Origin: Syntrophaceae bacterium UBA6112
Lineage (GTDB): Bacteria; Desulfobacterota; Syntrophia; Syntrophales; UBA5619
Direction: 5' to 3'
DNA: 60,306 nt
Assembly: GCA_002423465.1 (NCBI GenBank)
Contig: DIWG01000003.1
Span: forward strand, 1 to 60,306
This document shows, in pieces, positions 17,177 to 25,216 of this stretch. The stretch's first letter is position 1; every line of letters starts with the position of its first letter. Made by a program: the position numbers and the translations under genes. A model generated the notes under the pieces. That model was not told the DNA's origin, did not search any database, and saw only the letters and a program-made list of their open reading frames with translations.

Positions 17177-17818
17177 ATGAACCACCATAGCCCCATAGCG
17201 GCAGAAGGGTTTCCCCTGATCGCCGTCCCGGCGGTCTTTGCCGTCATCGCCCTGGCTTTCGGCTGGCGCATCCCGGCCGCCATTCTTGGTTTGCTGGCGC
17301 TGTTTGTGGTCTGGTTCTTTCGAAATCCGGAAAGAAAAATAACCGGGAACGCAAAACTGATCGTCTCACCGGCCGACGGAAAGATCCTTCGGGTCGATGA
17401 GGTCGCCGGTCATGGGCTGCTTGAAGGGTCTTTGAATAAAATCAGCATCTTCATGAGCGTATTGAATGTGCACGTCAACAGGATGCCCTGTGACGGGGTC
17501 ATTGAAGACGTCCGCTATCATGAGGGTCGCTTTGTCTCCGCCAATCTGGACAAGGCCTCGCAAGACAATGAAAGGAATGAACTCTTGATCCGTATGCCCA
17601 ATGGCAACAAGATGCTGGTCGTCCAGATCGCGGGTTTCATCGCCCGGAGGATCGTCTGCCGGGCAGTGCAGGACATGCGCTTGCAGAAAGGGGAGCGTTT
17701 CGGCCTGATTCGCTTCGGATCACGGGTCGAAGTGTTTTTACCCGGCGGCACCCGTATCATGGTGTCCGCGGGCGACAAGGTCAGGGGCGGCGAAACCCCC
17801 ATTGCGGAGTTGCCCTGA
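17177..17818 (+). CDS. psd: Phosphatidylserine decarboxylase, short (proenzyme) type
   Basis: 213 residues, the length of the short bacterial/archaeal-type enzyme. An N-terminal membrane-associating hydrophobic region is followed by VSPADGKI and by the self-cleavage site in LIRFGSRVEVFLP, where the Ser becomes the pyruvoyl group. It makes phosphatidylethanolamine from phosphatidylserine at the inner membrane. The usual partner pssA does not follow. The next sequence is a decayed C39-like start on the other strand. Confidence 0.93.
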   Translation: MNHHSPIAAEGFPLIAVPAVFAVIALAFGWRIPAAILGLLALFVVWFFRNPERKITGNAKLIVSPADGKILRVDEVAGHGLLEGSLNKISIFMSVLNVHVNRMPCDGVIEDVRYHEGRFVSANLDKASQDNERNELLIRMPNGNKMLVVQIAGFIARRIVCRAVQDMRLQKGERFGLIRFGSRVEVFLPGGTRIMVSAGDKVRGGETPIAELP

Positions 17819-17836
17819 TGAACAGGGATTGTTCAT

Positions 17837-17920
17837 AGTTTTCTTGAAAATCATCCGCACACAAGCGGGACCACAGGTAAATTCAGAATGTTGGATGTAG
17901 TCGGGTATTTTTAAACTCAT
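17837..17920 (-). pseudogene. N-terminal remnant of a C39-like peptidase
   Basis: Reads MSLKIPDYIQHSEFTCGPAC then VRMIFKKT. The TCGPAC motif at about residue 15 is the catalytic-Cys segment of papain-like C39-type domains. The frame then runs into the 3' end of psd, so only about 28 residues of family-like sequence remain. Confidence 0.35.
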
Positions 17921-17965
17921 CGTATGCTTTCCTATAGCTTAAGCAGGAATAGACATCATGTTATT

Positions 17966-18946
17966 CTATAGCGGTTGTGAAGGCGTGACCGCCGTGTTGA
18001 ATTTTCTCAGATAGAAGAGATGGCCGTCGTGTTTGATTTCCGCCAGTTCTCCATGCGCCAACAGGCGGTCCACAATGGCCCACGAGGCTCCGGCCTTTGA
18101 TAAAAGCGCATCCACCGCCTCTCTTCGCATCGGATGAACCGCGGTAATGCTCAGAAGATCCTTTTTGATATCGCCGGTAAAGGCAAACGCGTCTCCCTCA
18201 TAGCCGATCAGATATTCCACATGCTTAACTTTTTCGGCGAAGATCCTGTACGCTCGGTTCACGGCCCCTTCATCGGGGGCACGAACCCATTTCAGAGTCG
18301 GCGGTCGGATCGGAATGCTCAAATACGCCGCGGAAGGCTGCAAATTCCGGATGAATTCCGCGATCTCCCTCAGGCAATGATCGCTTTCATTGATGTCCTG
18401 CACGAGCATCGTTTCGGTGACCAACTTTCCAGTGAAAGTCTCGGCGAATTCCTTCATCCCCTGAAGCATTGTGGATAATCCGAGCAGTTTGTGGGGACGA
18501 TCGATCCGCCTCCAGATCCGTTCCTTCACGGCATCAATTTTCAGCGAAACCCAATCGGCTTTGGCGAGTTCTTCTCTCACGTCGTCGCGCCAGAGAAGAG
18601 AACCGTTCGTGATGACACCGACGGGAATCCCCAAAGACTTCAGCATCGTCAGTTCGCTGCCAAGGTTGATGTCCAAGGTAGGCTCACCGTCCGGGACGAA
18701 GGCGAGGTAGTCCACCGGCTCCGCCGTCTCATTCGTCTTGGCCAGCCTGCCCCGCACATCCCGGAAGATCTCTTCCGGTTGGTAAAAGGCGCGACGATCC
18801 AGCATCATGGCCGTGGTGCGTCCCACCTGACAGTAGAGGCAGGAATAGGTGCACATCTTGGACGGAATGTTGTTGATCCCCAGGCTCTTTCCGAGACGCC
18901 TCGATGGAACGGGTCCGTAAGAGTATTGAAAGCCGCTTGCAGTCAT
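17966..18946 (-). CDS. Radical SAM protein
   Basis: 326 residues. It has the radical SAM cluster motif CTYSCLYC near residue 32, preceded by YGPVPSRRLGKSLGIN, the start typical of the PflA-like/MoaA-related Fe-S oxidoreductase group (COG0731). It also has the DGEPTLD glycine-rich SAM-binding region. There is no SPASM-like Cys cluster. The C-terminal 80 residues look like a small winged-helix extension (DALLSKAGASWAIVDRLLAHGELAEI). Substrate unknown. It forms a leftward run with a truncated methyltransferase and trmO. Confidence 0.88.
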   Translation of the reverse strand: MTASGFQYSYGPVPSRRLGKSLGINNIPSKMCTYSCLYCQVGRTTAMMLDRRAFYQPEEIFRDVRGRLAKTNETAEPVDYLAFVPDGEPTLDINLGSELTMLKSLGIPVGVITNGSLLWRDDVREELAKADWVSLKIDAVKERIWRRIDRPHKLLGLSTMLQGMKEFAETFTGKLVTETMLVQDINESDHCLREIAEFIRNLQPSAAYLSIPIRPPTLKWVRAPDEGAVNRAYRIFAEKVKHVEYLIGYEGDAFAFTGDIKKDLLSITAVHPMRREAVDALLSKAGASWAIVDRLLAHGELAEIKHDGHLFYLRKFNTAVTPSQPL

Positions 18947-18949
18947 GAT

Positions 18950-19219
18950 TCAGACCTCCCCGCTTGTTCCGGTTTTCGCAAACTGAAACGTCCATCGGTT
19001 GCTTCCGGCAAAAGGGAAAAGGCCGCCGATAGGAAAACTGCCTTGGCCGCAGCCAAAATCCAGAACCGTCATCCCGGATTGTACACCTTCCGCTTGAAGT
19101 ATCTTGATGGGTGGACGGAACCAGTCCCGGAGGTGGAACTCCAGCGACATCAGGCGGAAAGCAAGGTTGCTCTGGTGGTGCTTAAGGTTCATCTCATGTA
19201 CGGCAGGGTCAGCAGACAC
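18950..19219 (-). pseudogene. Truncated class I SAM-methyltransferase
   Basis: 89-residue frame. The portion SLEFHLRDWFRPPIKIL followed by MTVLDFGCGQGSF is the N-terminus and SAM-binding motif I of a Rossmann methyltransferase. Immediately after motif I the sequence ceases to resemble the family and ends just before the radical SAM gene. A functional enzyme needs another 100 or more residues, so this is a 3'-deleted remnant. Confidence 0.6.
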
Positions 19220-19278
19220 TATTCTGGCCGCGTTCAGCGTTTAGCGAACGAAACAGGGAATACAGTCGAGAGATTTTT

Positions 19279-19770
19279 TCATCCGTCATATCCCCGCCGA
19301 CCACGCCGTTGAGCCGTTTGCTCATCGATGTTATCCTGCCAGCCGTTGCGCGTCTTTTCAATACAGTCGAATTTAACCGTGTACGGCTTGATATCAATAA
19401 GTGGAGTGCCGTCAAGAATGTCCACCCTCTCAAGGTGCAACACATTGCCTTCACGGCGAACCAATTCAACGATGCTCAACCCGACGGCATTGGGGCGGCG
19501 AGGAGATCTCGTCGCGAATACACCTCGTTCGATGTTCTCCATAAAAGGCATGACCATCAGCTTAGCGGATCCTGCCCGATCGAAATGATAGATCAGGTAC
19601 AAGTGTGAAAATCCATCCAGGTCTTGCAACCCTGCCGCAAATTCCGGAAAGATTTCCGCCTGCCCCTTGCAGTCCTTCGCGTATGCCGGCTGGATGGGTG
19701 TCTTCTCTGCGGCGATGTGTTCACTGTGGATCACGCCGATAGGGTTGTAGAAGATTTCCGTTTTGCTCAT
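19279..19770 (-). CDS. trmO: tRNA (N6-threonylcarbamoyladenosine37-N6)-methyltransferase TrmO
   Basis: 163 residues, a single TrmO/TsaA (VirR/YaeB-like) beta-barrel. Family motifs: NPIGVIHSEH at the N-terminus, GLQDLDGFSHLYLIYHFDRA, RGVFATRSPRRPNAVGLSIVEL and DILDGTPLIDIKPYT. It uses SAM to methylate t6A37 of a threonine tRNA. The start ATG at 19770 precedes the first family residue and is preferred over the 110-codon upstream extension. Archaeal and anaerobe homologues of this size are common. Confidence 0.93.
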   Translation of the reverse strand: MSKTEIFYNPIGVIHSEHIAAEKTPIQPAYAKDCKGQAEIFPEFAAGLQDLDGFSHLYLIYHFDRAGSAKLMVMPFMENIERGVFATRSPRRPNAVGLSIVELVRREGNVLHLERVDILDGTPLIDIKPYTVKFDCIEKTRNGWQDNIDEQTAQRRGRRGYDG

Positions 19771-19862
19771 GCCCAATGTCCTCCGAAATGCATGGTGAAG
19801 CACGATTGGCCGCGTCGCTCTGGAAGCCAACGCGGCCATCGCGTGTTTGATTCCAACCGGAA

Positions 19863-20579
19863 TCATTGATCTGCGGTTCCGGCTTCGATGTCCGCAAGAC
19901 GCTTCTTGATGGAATCCATTTCCGGCTGCAGGGCCTCGGCCCGGCTTTTGAGCGCCTGCTTTTCCATTTCCGGATCGGGTGCCGGGTATAACGCGGGGTA
20001 ACCATAAGGCGTTGCATACCTGCTGAAACGCATCCAGCCCGGCTGACCGGTGGCGTAGTACATGTTCCGCCATCCGCGTCCGCCACCGCCGAATCCGCAC
20101 GCCAATGCTCCGCCGCCGGCTCTCCGGCCGCCCTGACCTTGCCCCTGTCCGCCTCCCATGCCTCTTCCACCTTGTCCCATTCCGTTCATGATATTTACCT
20201 CCCGATTAATGCTGCGCCGGCCGCCGAACCGATGGCGCCTTCGCCCGAAACAACCCGGCATAGCAAAAGCGCTCTGAGCGAATCCGCTGGAAAACCACAC
20301 CCGAATCACCTCGCGCAGATCTCCCGAAACAAAAGGAACAACCTGAATACCGCAACCGATGACCATTTCCTGCAATGGTCTGGATATCGCGCCACAAATC
20401 AACGTGCCGACACCCAATTCCGCCAAGCGGAGCGCCTTTTGAACCGGCAGATCGCCAGTCAGCGGCTCCTGATCTTCCCGAACAATCCGCCCGAATTCCA
20501 CCTCGACGATGTAAACCTGCCGGGCGGGGTCACAGACCGGCGCGATTCGATTTTCCCAGAAAGCAAAGGTTGTTTTCAT
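19863..20579 (-). CDS. NifX-type domain fused to a DUF5320 domain
   Basis: 238 residues in two parts. Residues 1-105 resemble the NifX-like protein at 10765 (LAELGVGTLICGAISRPLQEM). Residues 131-238 are DUF5320-like: Gly/Met-rich start (MNGMGQGGRGMGGGQG), an aromatic NMYYATGQPGWMRF motif and a C-terminal coiled coil. The linker contains an in-frame SD (GGGAGG) 8 bases before an ATG at 20189, so a free DUF5320 protein could also be made. The linker therefore looks like a former intergenic region. A sigma-54 promoter (20618-20633) and paired palindromes lie upstream. Confidence 0.82.
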   Translation of the reverse strand: MKTTFAFWENRIAPVCDPARQVYIVEVEFGRIVREDQEPLTGDLPVQKALRLAELGVGTLICGAISRPLQEMVIGCGIQVVPFVSGDLREVIRVWFSSGFAQSAFAMPGCFGRRRHRFGGRRSINREVNIMNGMGQGGRGMGGGQGQGQGGRRAGGGALACGFGGGGRGWRNMYYATGQPGWMRFSRYATPYGYPALYPAPDPEMEKQALKSRAEALQPEMDSIKKRLADIEAGTADQ

Positions 20580-20617
20580 CTTTCAAATTCGCATTTAGCG
20601 TTCGTGCATTGAAATAG

Positions 20618-20633
20618 AGCAAGCGTCGTGCCA
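20618..20633 (-). promoter_or_regulatory. Sigma-54 -24/-12 promoter of the NifX-DUF5320 fusion
   Basis: On the minus strand reads TGGCAC-GACGC-TTGCT, a near-perfect consensus (GG, 10 bases, GC). It lies 39 bases upstream of the start at 20579. Confidence 0.75.
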
Positions 20634-20721
20634 CAGCCATCGGTCAGGTCGGAAGGATCGGATATCCACTACGACACTGCTTTTGGAAAGATACCGGGAG
20701 GGAGAGCGGAACAGAAACACA

Positions 20722-20770
20722 GTAGCGTGCATGCTACTGTACCCACTCCTGATCGATGCATCAACGCTAC
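20722..20770 (-). promoter_or_regulatory. Paired palindromic activator sites
   Basis: GTAGCGTGCATGCTAC at 20722 and GATGCATCAACGCTAC at 20755, starting exactly 33 bp apart, the same spacing as the pairs at 5298/5331 and 31391/31424. They lie about 90 bp upstream of the promoter at 20618-20633. The second overlaps the 3' end of the truncated activator gene. Confidence 0.6.
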
Positions 20771-21120
20771 TTGTTGCATCGATTGCGGCCGTCCTGCTTT
20801 GGCGGGGTGATTCCCAACTTCTCCATTTGTCGGAACAGCGTGGTCTTGTGGATCCCCAGCGTCCGCGCTGCTGCAATGCGGTTGAAAGCGTTGCGTTCAA
20901 GCGCCGTGCGGATCGCCTGGCCTTCTAAAATATCATGAGCGGAACCAATATCGGATCCCCAACCTGCCGCCGAGCCTCGCGCCCTCAACTCTTCGGGCAG
21001 ATGCCGGATGTCGATGTATCCTTCATGGCAGAGGATAAAGGCATGCTCGATGGCGTTTTCCACCTCACGGATATTGCCCGGCCAGTCGTGGGCCATCAGC
21101 AGCGAAAGGGCTCTGCGATG
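20767..21120 (-). pseudogene. C-terminal remnant of a sigma-54 activator
   Basis: The frame starts inside an AAA+ sigma-54 domain (SLLMAHDWPGNIREVENAIE, the sensor II region) and continues through a linker to a Fis-type HTH (NRIAAARTLGIHKTTLFRQM). The N-terminal sensory and ATPase parts (about 330 residues) are missing and a stop lies just upstream in frame. The recognition helix is almost the same as that of the activator at 3876 (GIHKSTLFRKI), so the two probably bound similar sites. A DNA-binding-only product, if expressed, could act as a competitor, but no promoter or SD is evident. Confidence 0.75.
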
Positions 21121-21205
21121 TCAAGGTTATTTTATGACCACCTCATGCTTCATCGTTCGTGAAAAGGGGTCAATGAAGCGGCCCGTCATCGAACCTTTGA
21201 CTCAG

Positions 21206-21270
21206 ATCGGAATGATCATCGGAGTCTCACGTCTGCATCCTTTTATGAACTGCCGTTGTCTTTTGCAATA
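21206..21270 (+). promoter_or_regulatory. Putative upstream activator sites of locus B
   Basis: GTCTCACGTCTGCATC at 21224 resembles the sites at 5298 and 10586. GTTGTCTTTTGCAATA at 21255 resembles the element at 10620. A weak third copy is at about 21206. The main site is about 107-122 bp upstream of the promoter at 21346. The 368 bases between the activator remnant and the gene at 21489 hold only these sites, the promoter, and one isolated GTAGCATGATGCTG-like palindrome (minus strand, about 21412-21427). Confidence 0.5.
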
Positions 21271-21345
21271 ACAGAGCCAGTGTTTTTCCACACAACCTTT
21301 TCACATTAAAGGATAAATTGTTTTTAAAGCCCGATTGCCAACTTA

Positions 21346-21361
21346 TGGCATCATTTTTGAT
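21346..21361 (+). promoter_or_regulatory. Sigma-54 -24/-12 promoter of locus B
   Basis: TGGCAT-CATTT-TTGAT, matching the variant at 5433 and 10722. The predicted transcript starts near 21372, about 117 bases before the first gene. Confidence 0.68.
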
Positions 21362-21488
21362 AGCAAGGAGAACAAAAAACGAGACGCTCTCGACGGTTTG
21401 CTTTTTTTGTACAGCATCATGCTACTTTCTTTTTCATCGACCGTCTCGGAAAAAAGCGCATTCACCAATACCTTTTGGAGGGATGAAG

Positions 21489-21869
21489 ATGAACAGGACA
21501 ATCGCAATTGTAGGCGCTTCGGCTGACCGCACGAAGTATGGGAACAAGGCTGTTCGGGCATTTGTTCAGGGAGGGTGGACCGTTTATCCGGTCAATCCAG
21601 CCATCAATGAAGTAGAAAGGCTGAAATGTTACGCCTCGGTCAGCGACGTTCCTGGTCCCGTCGATCGCATATCCATGTATGTGCCTCCGAATATAGGCCG
21701 GAGAATGCTTGCGGCAATCGCGGTAAAATCGCCGCGTGAATTTTTTCTGAACCCGGGTTCGGATGATCCTGATCTTGTGAGAGAGGCCGAAGGATTGGGG
21801 CTAAATCCTATCGTTGCATGCAGTGTTGTAAATATCGGCTTGCGTCCGGAGATGTTTCCCGACAAGTAG
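21489..21869 (+). CDS. CoA-binding (Rossmann) domain protein
   Basis: 126 residues of a YccU-type CoA-binding fold: TIAIVGASADRTKYGNKAVR (glycine-rich loop), GWTVYPVNP and the conserved late segment LGLNPIVACSVVNIGL. The cofactor or partner in this family is not established. I chose ATG 21489 because GGAGG lies 7 bases upstream. An ATG two codons earlier would overlap the SD. It is the first gene behind the locus B sigma-54 promoter and the start of a run to about 25.96 kb. Confidence 0.85.
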   Translation: MNRTIAIVGASADRTKYGNKAVRAFVQGGWTVYPVNPAINEVERLKCYASVSDVPGPVDRISMYVPPNIGRRMLAAIAVKSPREFFLNPGSDDPDLVREAEGLGLNPIVACSVVNIGLRPEMFPDK

Positions 21870-21973
21870 TTTGGCTCGGCTTTTGGGCAACCGTTGTCCG
21901 GGGAAGCTCGTTGCATCGCATGGGGGTTGAAATCATGAAAATTTGGAATAAACAGAAAGGATGACAGAGACGC

Positions 21974-23806
21974 ATGAAGATCGCGGTAGCCAGTGGCAAG
22001 GGCGGGACGGGTAAGACAACATTTTGCGTGAATTTGGCCTATGCGCTCGCCGAGCGCGGCGAAAAGGTCAGGTTGTTGGACTGTGATGTGGAAGAGCCCA
22101 ACGACTATTTGTTTGTTCAACCGAAGTTCGATGCGCAAACGGCCGTTGAGGCATTGCGACCTGTCTGGAGCGAGGATTTATGCACCGGTTGCGGCGAGTG
22201 CGCAGCGGCATGTCGTTACAACGCCATGGCGGTGGTCAAAGGCAAAGTGCTGATTTTCAATGAACTATGTCACGCCTGCGGGCTTTGTTCCCTGGTTTGC
22301 CCGGAAAAGGCGCTGACCGATAAACCCTCGCCGATCGGCACCGTAGAGATATCCTCACAAAATCCACCCTTTTTCTTCGCCCACGGAACGCTGAACATCG
22401 GCGAGGTGATGGCGCCCGCAGTCATTCGCCGAGTGAAATCCCTTGTCGATCCGGAATGCATCAATATTATCGATGCATCTCCGGGAACATCCTGTCCGGT
22501 TGTCGAGACGGTGGATAACGCGGATGTTGCGGTTTTGGTCACGGAACCCACGCCTTTCGGTCTGAACGATCTGAAGCTTGCCGTCAACATGACGCTGAAA
22601 AAAAGGATACCCACCTGCATTGTCATCAACCGCTCCGATGGAAACGATTCATTGATTTCCAAGTATGCCGAACGCGTGAAAGTTCCCATCACGGGTAGAA
22701 TTCCATTCAAGCGTAAATACGCCGAGTCCTACTCCAGCGGAACCATCCTTACGCATATTTACCCGGAATTTCGGGAAAACCTGTTGAACATTTTTTCCAA
22801 CATTTCCCGGTTGGCTGGTACCGTTCCGCCGGATATTCCGGCTGATGAAGTGTTCTCCATCGAAACGGAAAACCTTGAGCCTTTCACCCCCGGGACGTCT
22901 TCCAGTTTCAAGGAAATTGCCGTGATCAGCGGCAAAGGGGGATCGGGGAAAACCACTTTACTGGCCTCCCTGGCCATGCTCGCCGACAACAAGGTTTTGG
23001 CCGACAACGATGTAGATGCCGCGGATCTGCATCTGCTCCTTGGGCCTATTGTTCGAGAAGCGCATGATTTTGTCGGTGGAATGAAGATGGTCATCGATCC
23101 GAATCCATGTACGGCCTGCGGTCAATGCACACCTGCCTGTCGTTTCGGGGCGATACACCCGGATGGGCCGATCAAAGATCCGGACATCCAAACCTTTCGA
23201 ATCGATGAATTTTCCTGCGAAGGATGCGGCGTGTGCGAGTATATCTGCGCCTTCGACGCGATTACGACCAGGCAAAACACCGTGGGAAAATGGTTTATTT
23301 CGGGCACGGACTACGGTCCGATGGTCCATGCCCGCCTGGGGATCGCGGAGGAAAATTCCGGACGCCTGGTGACCCAGGTGCGGAACGTCGCCGCAGAGCT
23401 TGCCAAAAATCTGGGGAAGGGGCTTATTCTCAGCGACGGTCCTCCAGGGACCGGATGTCCCGTGATTGCCTCCGTCAGCGGTGCGGACATGGTTCTCATC
23501 GTTACGGAGCCGACGGTTTCGGGCGTTCATGACATGCAGCGGGTATTGGAACTCGCGGCTCATTTCCGAATTCCATCGCTGATCGTTGTGAACAAAGCCG
23601 ATCTGAATGCCGAACAAACCCAGCGCATTAAGACCATTGCCTCGGAGATGGGGTCGAAAGTGATCGCTGAAATTCCTTTTGACCGCAATGTCAACGATGC
23701 CCTCATGGCGGGTAAAACCGTGATCGAATACGGAAAAGGACCGGCACTCGGCGCCATCGTCCGCCTTTGGGGGGAGCTCGAAACCATGATGAAGAAAGGG
23801 GTATGA
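21974..23806 (+). CDS. Tandem fusion of two Mrp/MinD-type ferredoxin-ATPases
   Basis: 610 residues: two complete P-loop NTPases in one chain. Half 1 (1-290) has SGKGGTGKTTF, DCDVEEPN, CTGCGECAAAC and CHACGLCSLVC, and DASPGTSCPV. Half 2 (about 310-605) has SGKGGSGKTT, DNDVDAADLH, CTACGQCTPAC and CEGCGVCEYIC, and DGPPGTGCPV. They correspond in order to ATPase 1 and ATPase 2 of locus A (12693 and 13580), which are separate but overlapping genes. The linker (about 290-310) is short and carries no SD. Expected to be an obligate intramolecular heterodimer in metal-cofactor delivery. Confidence 0.92.
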   Translation: MKIAVASGKGGTGKTTFCVNLAYALAERGEKVRLLDCDVEEPNDYLFVQPKFDAQTAVEALRPVWSEDLCTGCGECAAACRYNAMAVVKGKVLIFNELCHACGLCSLVCPEKALTDKPSPIGTVEISSQNPPFFFAHGTLNIGEVMAPAVIRRVKSLVDPECINIIDASPGTSCPVVETVDNADVAVLVTEPTPFGLNDLKLAVNMTLKKRIPTCIVINRSDGNDSLISKYAERVKVPITGRIPFKRKYAESYSSGTILTHIYPEFRENLLNIFSNISRLAGTVPPDIPADEVFSIETENLEPFTPGTSSSFKEIAVISGKGGSGKTTLLASLAMLADNKVLADNDVDAADLHLLLGPIVREAHDFVGGMKMVIDPNPCTACGQCTPACRFGAIHPDGPIKDPDIQTFRIDEFSCEGCGVCEYICAFDAITTRQNTVGKWFISGTDYGPMVHARLGIAEENSGRLVTQVRNVAAELAKNLGKGLILSDGPPGTGCPVIASVSGADMVLIVTEPTVSGVHDMQRVLELAAHFRIPSLIVVNKADLNAEQTQRIKTIASEMGSKVIAEIPFDRNVNDALMAGKTVIEYGKGPALGAIVRLWGELETMMKKGV

Positions 23807-23810
23807 TCCT

Positions 23811-24431
23811 ATGAAAATTGCCGTTAGTTCCGCAGGACAGACGCTTGATGATTCCGTCGACGCTCGCTTCGGACGGTGCGCGTACTTTTTGGTTATCGAT
23901 CCGGACACTTCGGAGTTTGAACCGATTCAGAATCCCAACATTGCCTTGGGCCACGGCGCGGGAATCCAATCCGCTCAGTTGTTGGCCAACAAGGGTGTGA
24001 CCATCTTACTGACCGGCAATTGCGGTCCCAATGCCTTTCAGACCTTAGCCGCGGCCGGAATCCAAGTCATAACCGGCGTCGCCGGACAGGTTCGCGAAGC
24101 GGTCAGAATGTATAAATCCGGGGCGATGGCCGGCGCTTCCGGCCCCAACGTCCAGGGTCATTTTGGCACGGGGATGGGCGGCGGCATGGGCATGGGCCGA
24201 GGCATGGGCATGGGCCGAGGCATGGGTATGGGCGGTGGAATGGGGCGAGGCATGGCCATGGGGCAAAACGTTCAAAATGTCCCGCCAACCCATCCAACAG
24301 AGGGTCCTTCTGCCGGAGCGACCGGCAAAAAGGAGGAAATTGCCGCGCTGAAAGAACAGGCTGAAACCTTGAAGAATCAGATGGACCAGATCACAGCCCG
24401 AGTGAAAAAACTGGAAAGAGAAGAAGGATGA
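23811..24431 (+). CDS. NifX-type domain with Gly-Met repeat and DUF5320-like coil
   Basis: 206 residues. The N-terminal NifX domain (1-110; KIAVSSAGQTLDDSVDARFG, AGIQSAQLLANKGVTILLTG) is the counterpart of the locus A protein at 11244. The middle is a low-complexity run of GMGMGR repeats (about 120-150, encoded by an 18-bp tandem repeat), followed by a coiled coil (ALKEQAETLKNQMDQITARV). The domain order is like 19863-20579 but with a different NifX type. It follows the ATPase fusion after 4 bases. Confidence 0.85.
   Translation: MKIAVSSAGQTLDDSVDARFGRCAYFLVIDPDTSEFEPIQNPNIALGHGAGIQSAQLLANKGVTILLTGNCGPNAFQTLAAAGIQVITGVAGQVREAVRMYKSGAMAGASGPNVQGHFGTGMGGGMGMGRGMGMGRGMGMGGGMGRGMAMGQNVQNVPPTHPTEGPSAGATGKKEEIAALKEQAETLKNQMDQITARVKKLEREEG
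24183..24236 (+). repeat. 18-bp tandem repeat, three copies, inside the NifX-DUF5320 gene
   Basis: Unit GGCATGGGCATGGGCCGA occurs at 24183 and 24201, with a diverged third copy at 24219. It encodes Gly-Met-Gly-Met-Gly-Arg. Copy-number change would stay in frame. Confidence 0.8.
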
Positions 24432-24462
24432 AGGCGCCATCCGTGATCAGCGGAGAAAGCTG

Positions 24463-24636
24463 ATGATGAAATTGCGAGGGGAATCGTTGAATTTGAGAAT
24501 TTTCCCCGATGAGGTCCTTCGACAAGCCTGCGTACCAGTGGAAAAGTTCAACACGGAACTTCACGATTTGATCGACGAGATGCTTGGCCTGATGTGTTTG
24601 GAGGGCGGTAAGAATGTTCAAAACAGTGTTGTATGA
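24463..24636 (+). pseudogene. N-terminal remnant of peptide deformylase
   Basis: 57-residue frame. The stretch LRIFPDEVLRQACVPVEKFN and the next residues (TELHDLIDEML) are a clear match in pattern to the first 40 residues of peptide deformylase. All three metal-binding motifs are missing. Downstream the frame runs into the SD and start of the membrane-protein gene at 24614. It is a truncated copy, so an intact def is expected elsewhere in the genome. Confidence 0.65.
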
Positions 24637-25216
24637 GCTCAGATCTCACGCCCCCTTCACTTTATTGGGAACGCTGACCGGAATGATCATCCTCTGGATT
24701 TCCCTAAGCACCCAATTGTCCCGCTCAATGTTCGAAACGTTTTTCTGGGTTCTGCATCCTTCTCACGTATTCTTGAGCGCGTTGGTAACAACCGCGATGT
24801 ACCGGCGCCATGCACAGGGAAAGATCTTACTGACCCTGGCAGTCGGTTACTTCGGATCCGTCGGCATCGGCACCTTGAGCGATTGTATTATCCCTTACAT
24901 TGGTGAGATCCTCTTAGAGATGCCGAATCGTGGTCTTCATCTCGGATTTATGGAGAAATGGTGGATCGTCAACCCATTGGCATTCGCCGGGATCGCGTTT
25001 GCCTATTGGCGGAAGGAGACAAAATTCCCCCATGCGGGACACGTGTTGCTCAGCACTTGGGCGTCCCTGTTCCACATGATCATGGCTTTGGGAAGCGATG
25101 TTGGTTTTTTCACTGTGGCGGTAATGACACTGTTCTTATTCCTGGCGGTCTGGGTTCCCTGCTGTACAAGTGATATCGTCTTCCCTTTGCTGTTCGCGAT
25201 AAGAGGGAAGAAATGA
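24614..25216 (+). CDS. Integral membrane protein of unknown function
   Basis: 200 residues with about six hydrophobic segments (for example TLLGTLTGMIILWISL, HPSHVFLSALVTTAMYRRH, VLLSTWASLFHMIMALGSDVG, TLFLFLAVWVPCC). Conserved-looking polar residues sit in or near helices (His in HPSHVF, Asp in LSDCIIP, CCTSD near the end), which suggests a metal- or proton-handling channel. The family is not recognised with certainty. SD: GGAGGGCGG. It overlaps the next gene by ATGA, indicating coupling to the ferredoxin fusion protein. Confidence 0.8.
   Translation: MFKTVLYELRSHAPFTLLGTLTGMIILWISLSTQLSRSMFETFFWVLHPSHVFLSALVTTAMYRRHAQGKILLTLAVGYFGSVGIGTLSDCIIPYIGEILLEMPNRGLHLGFMEKWWIVNPLAFAGIAFAYWRKETKFPHAGHVLLSTWASLFHMIMALGSDVGFFTVAVMTLFLFLAVWVPCCTSDIVFPLLFAIRGKK

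Noticed and set aside
24183..24236. CRISPR-like direct repeats
   Set aside because: The 18-bp units are contiguous, without spacers, and encode Gly-Met repeats in a gene. No CRISPR array was seen anywhere.
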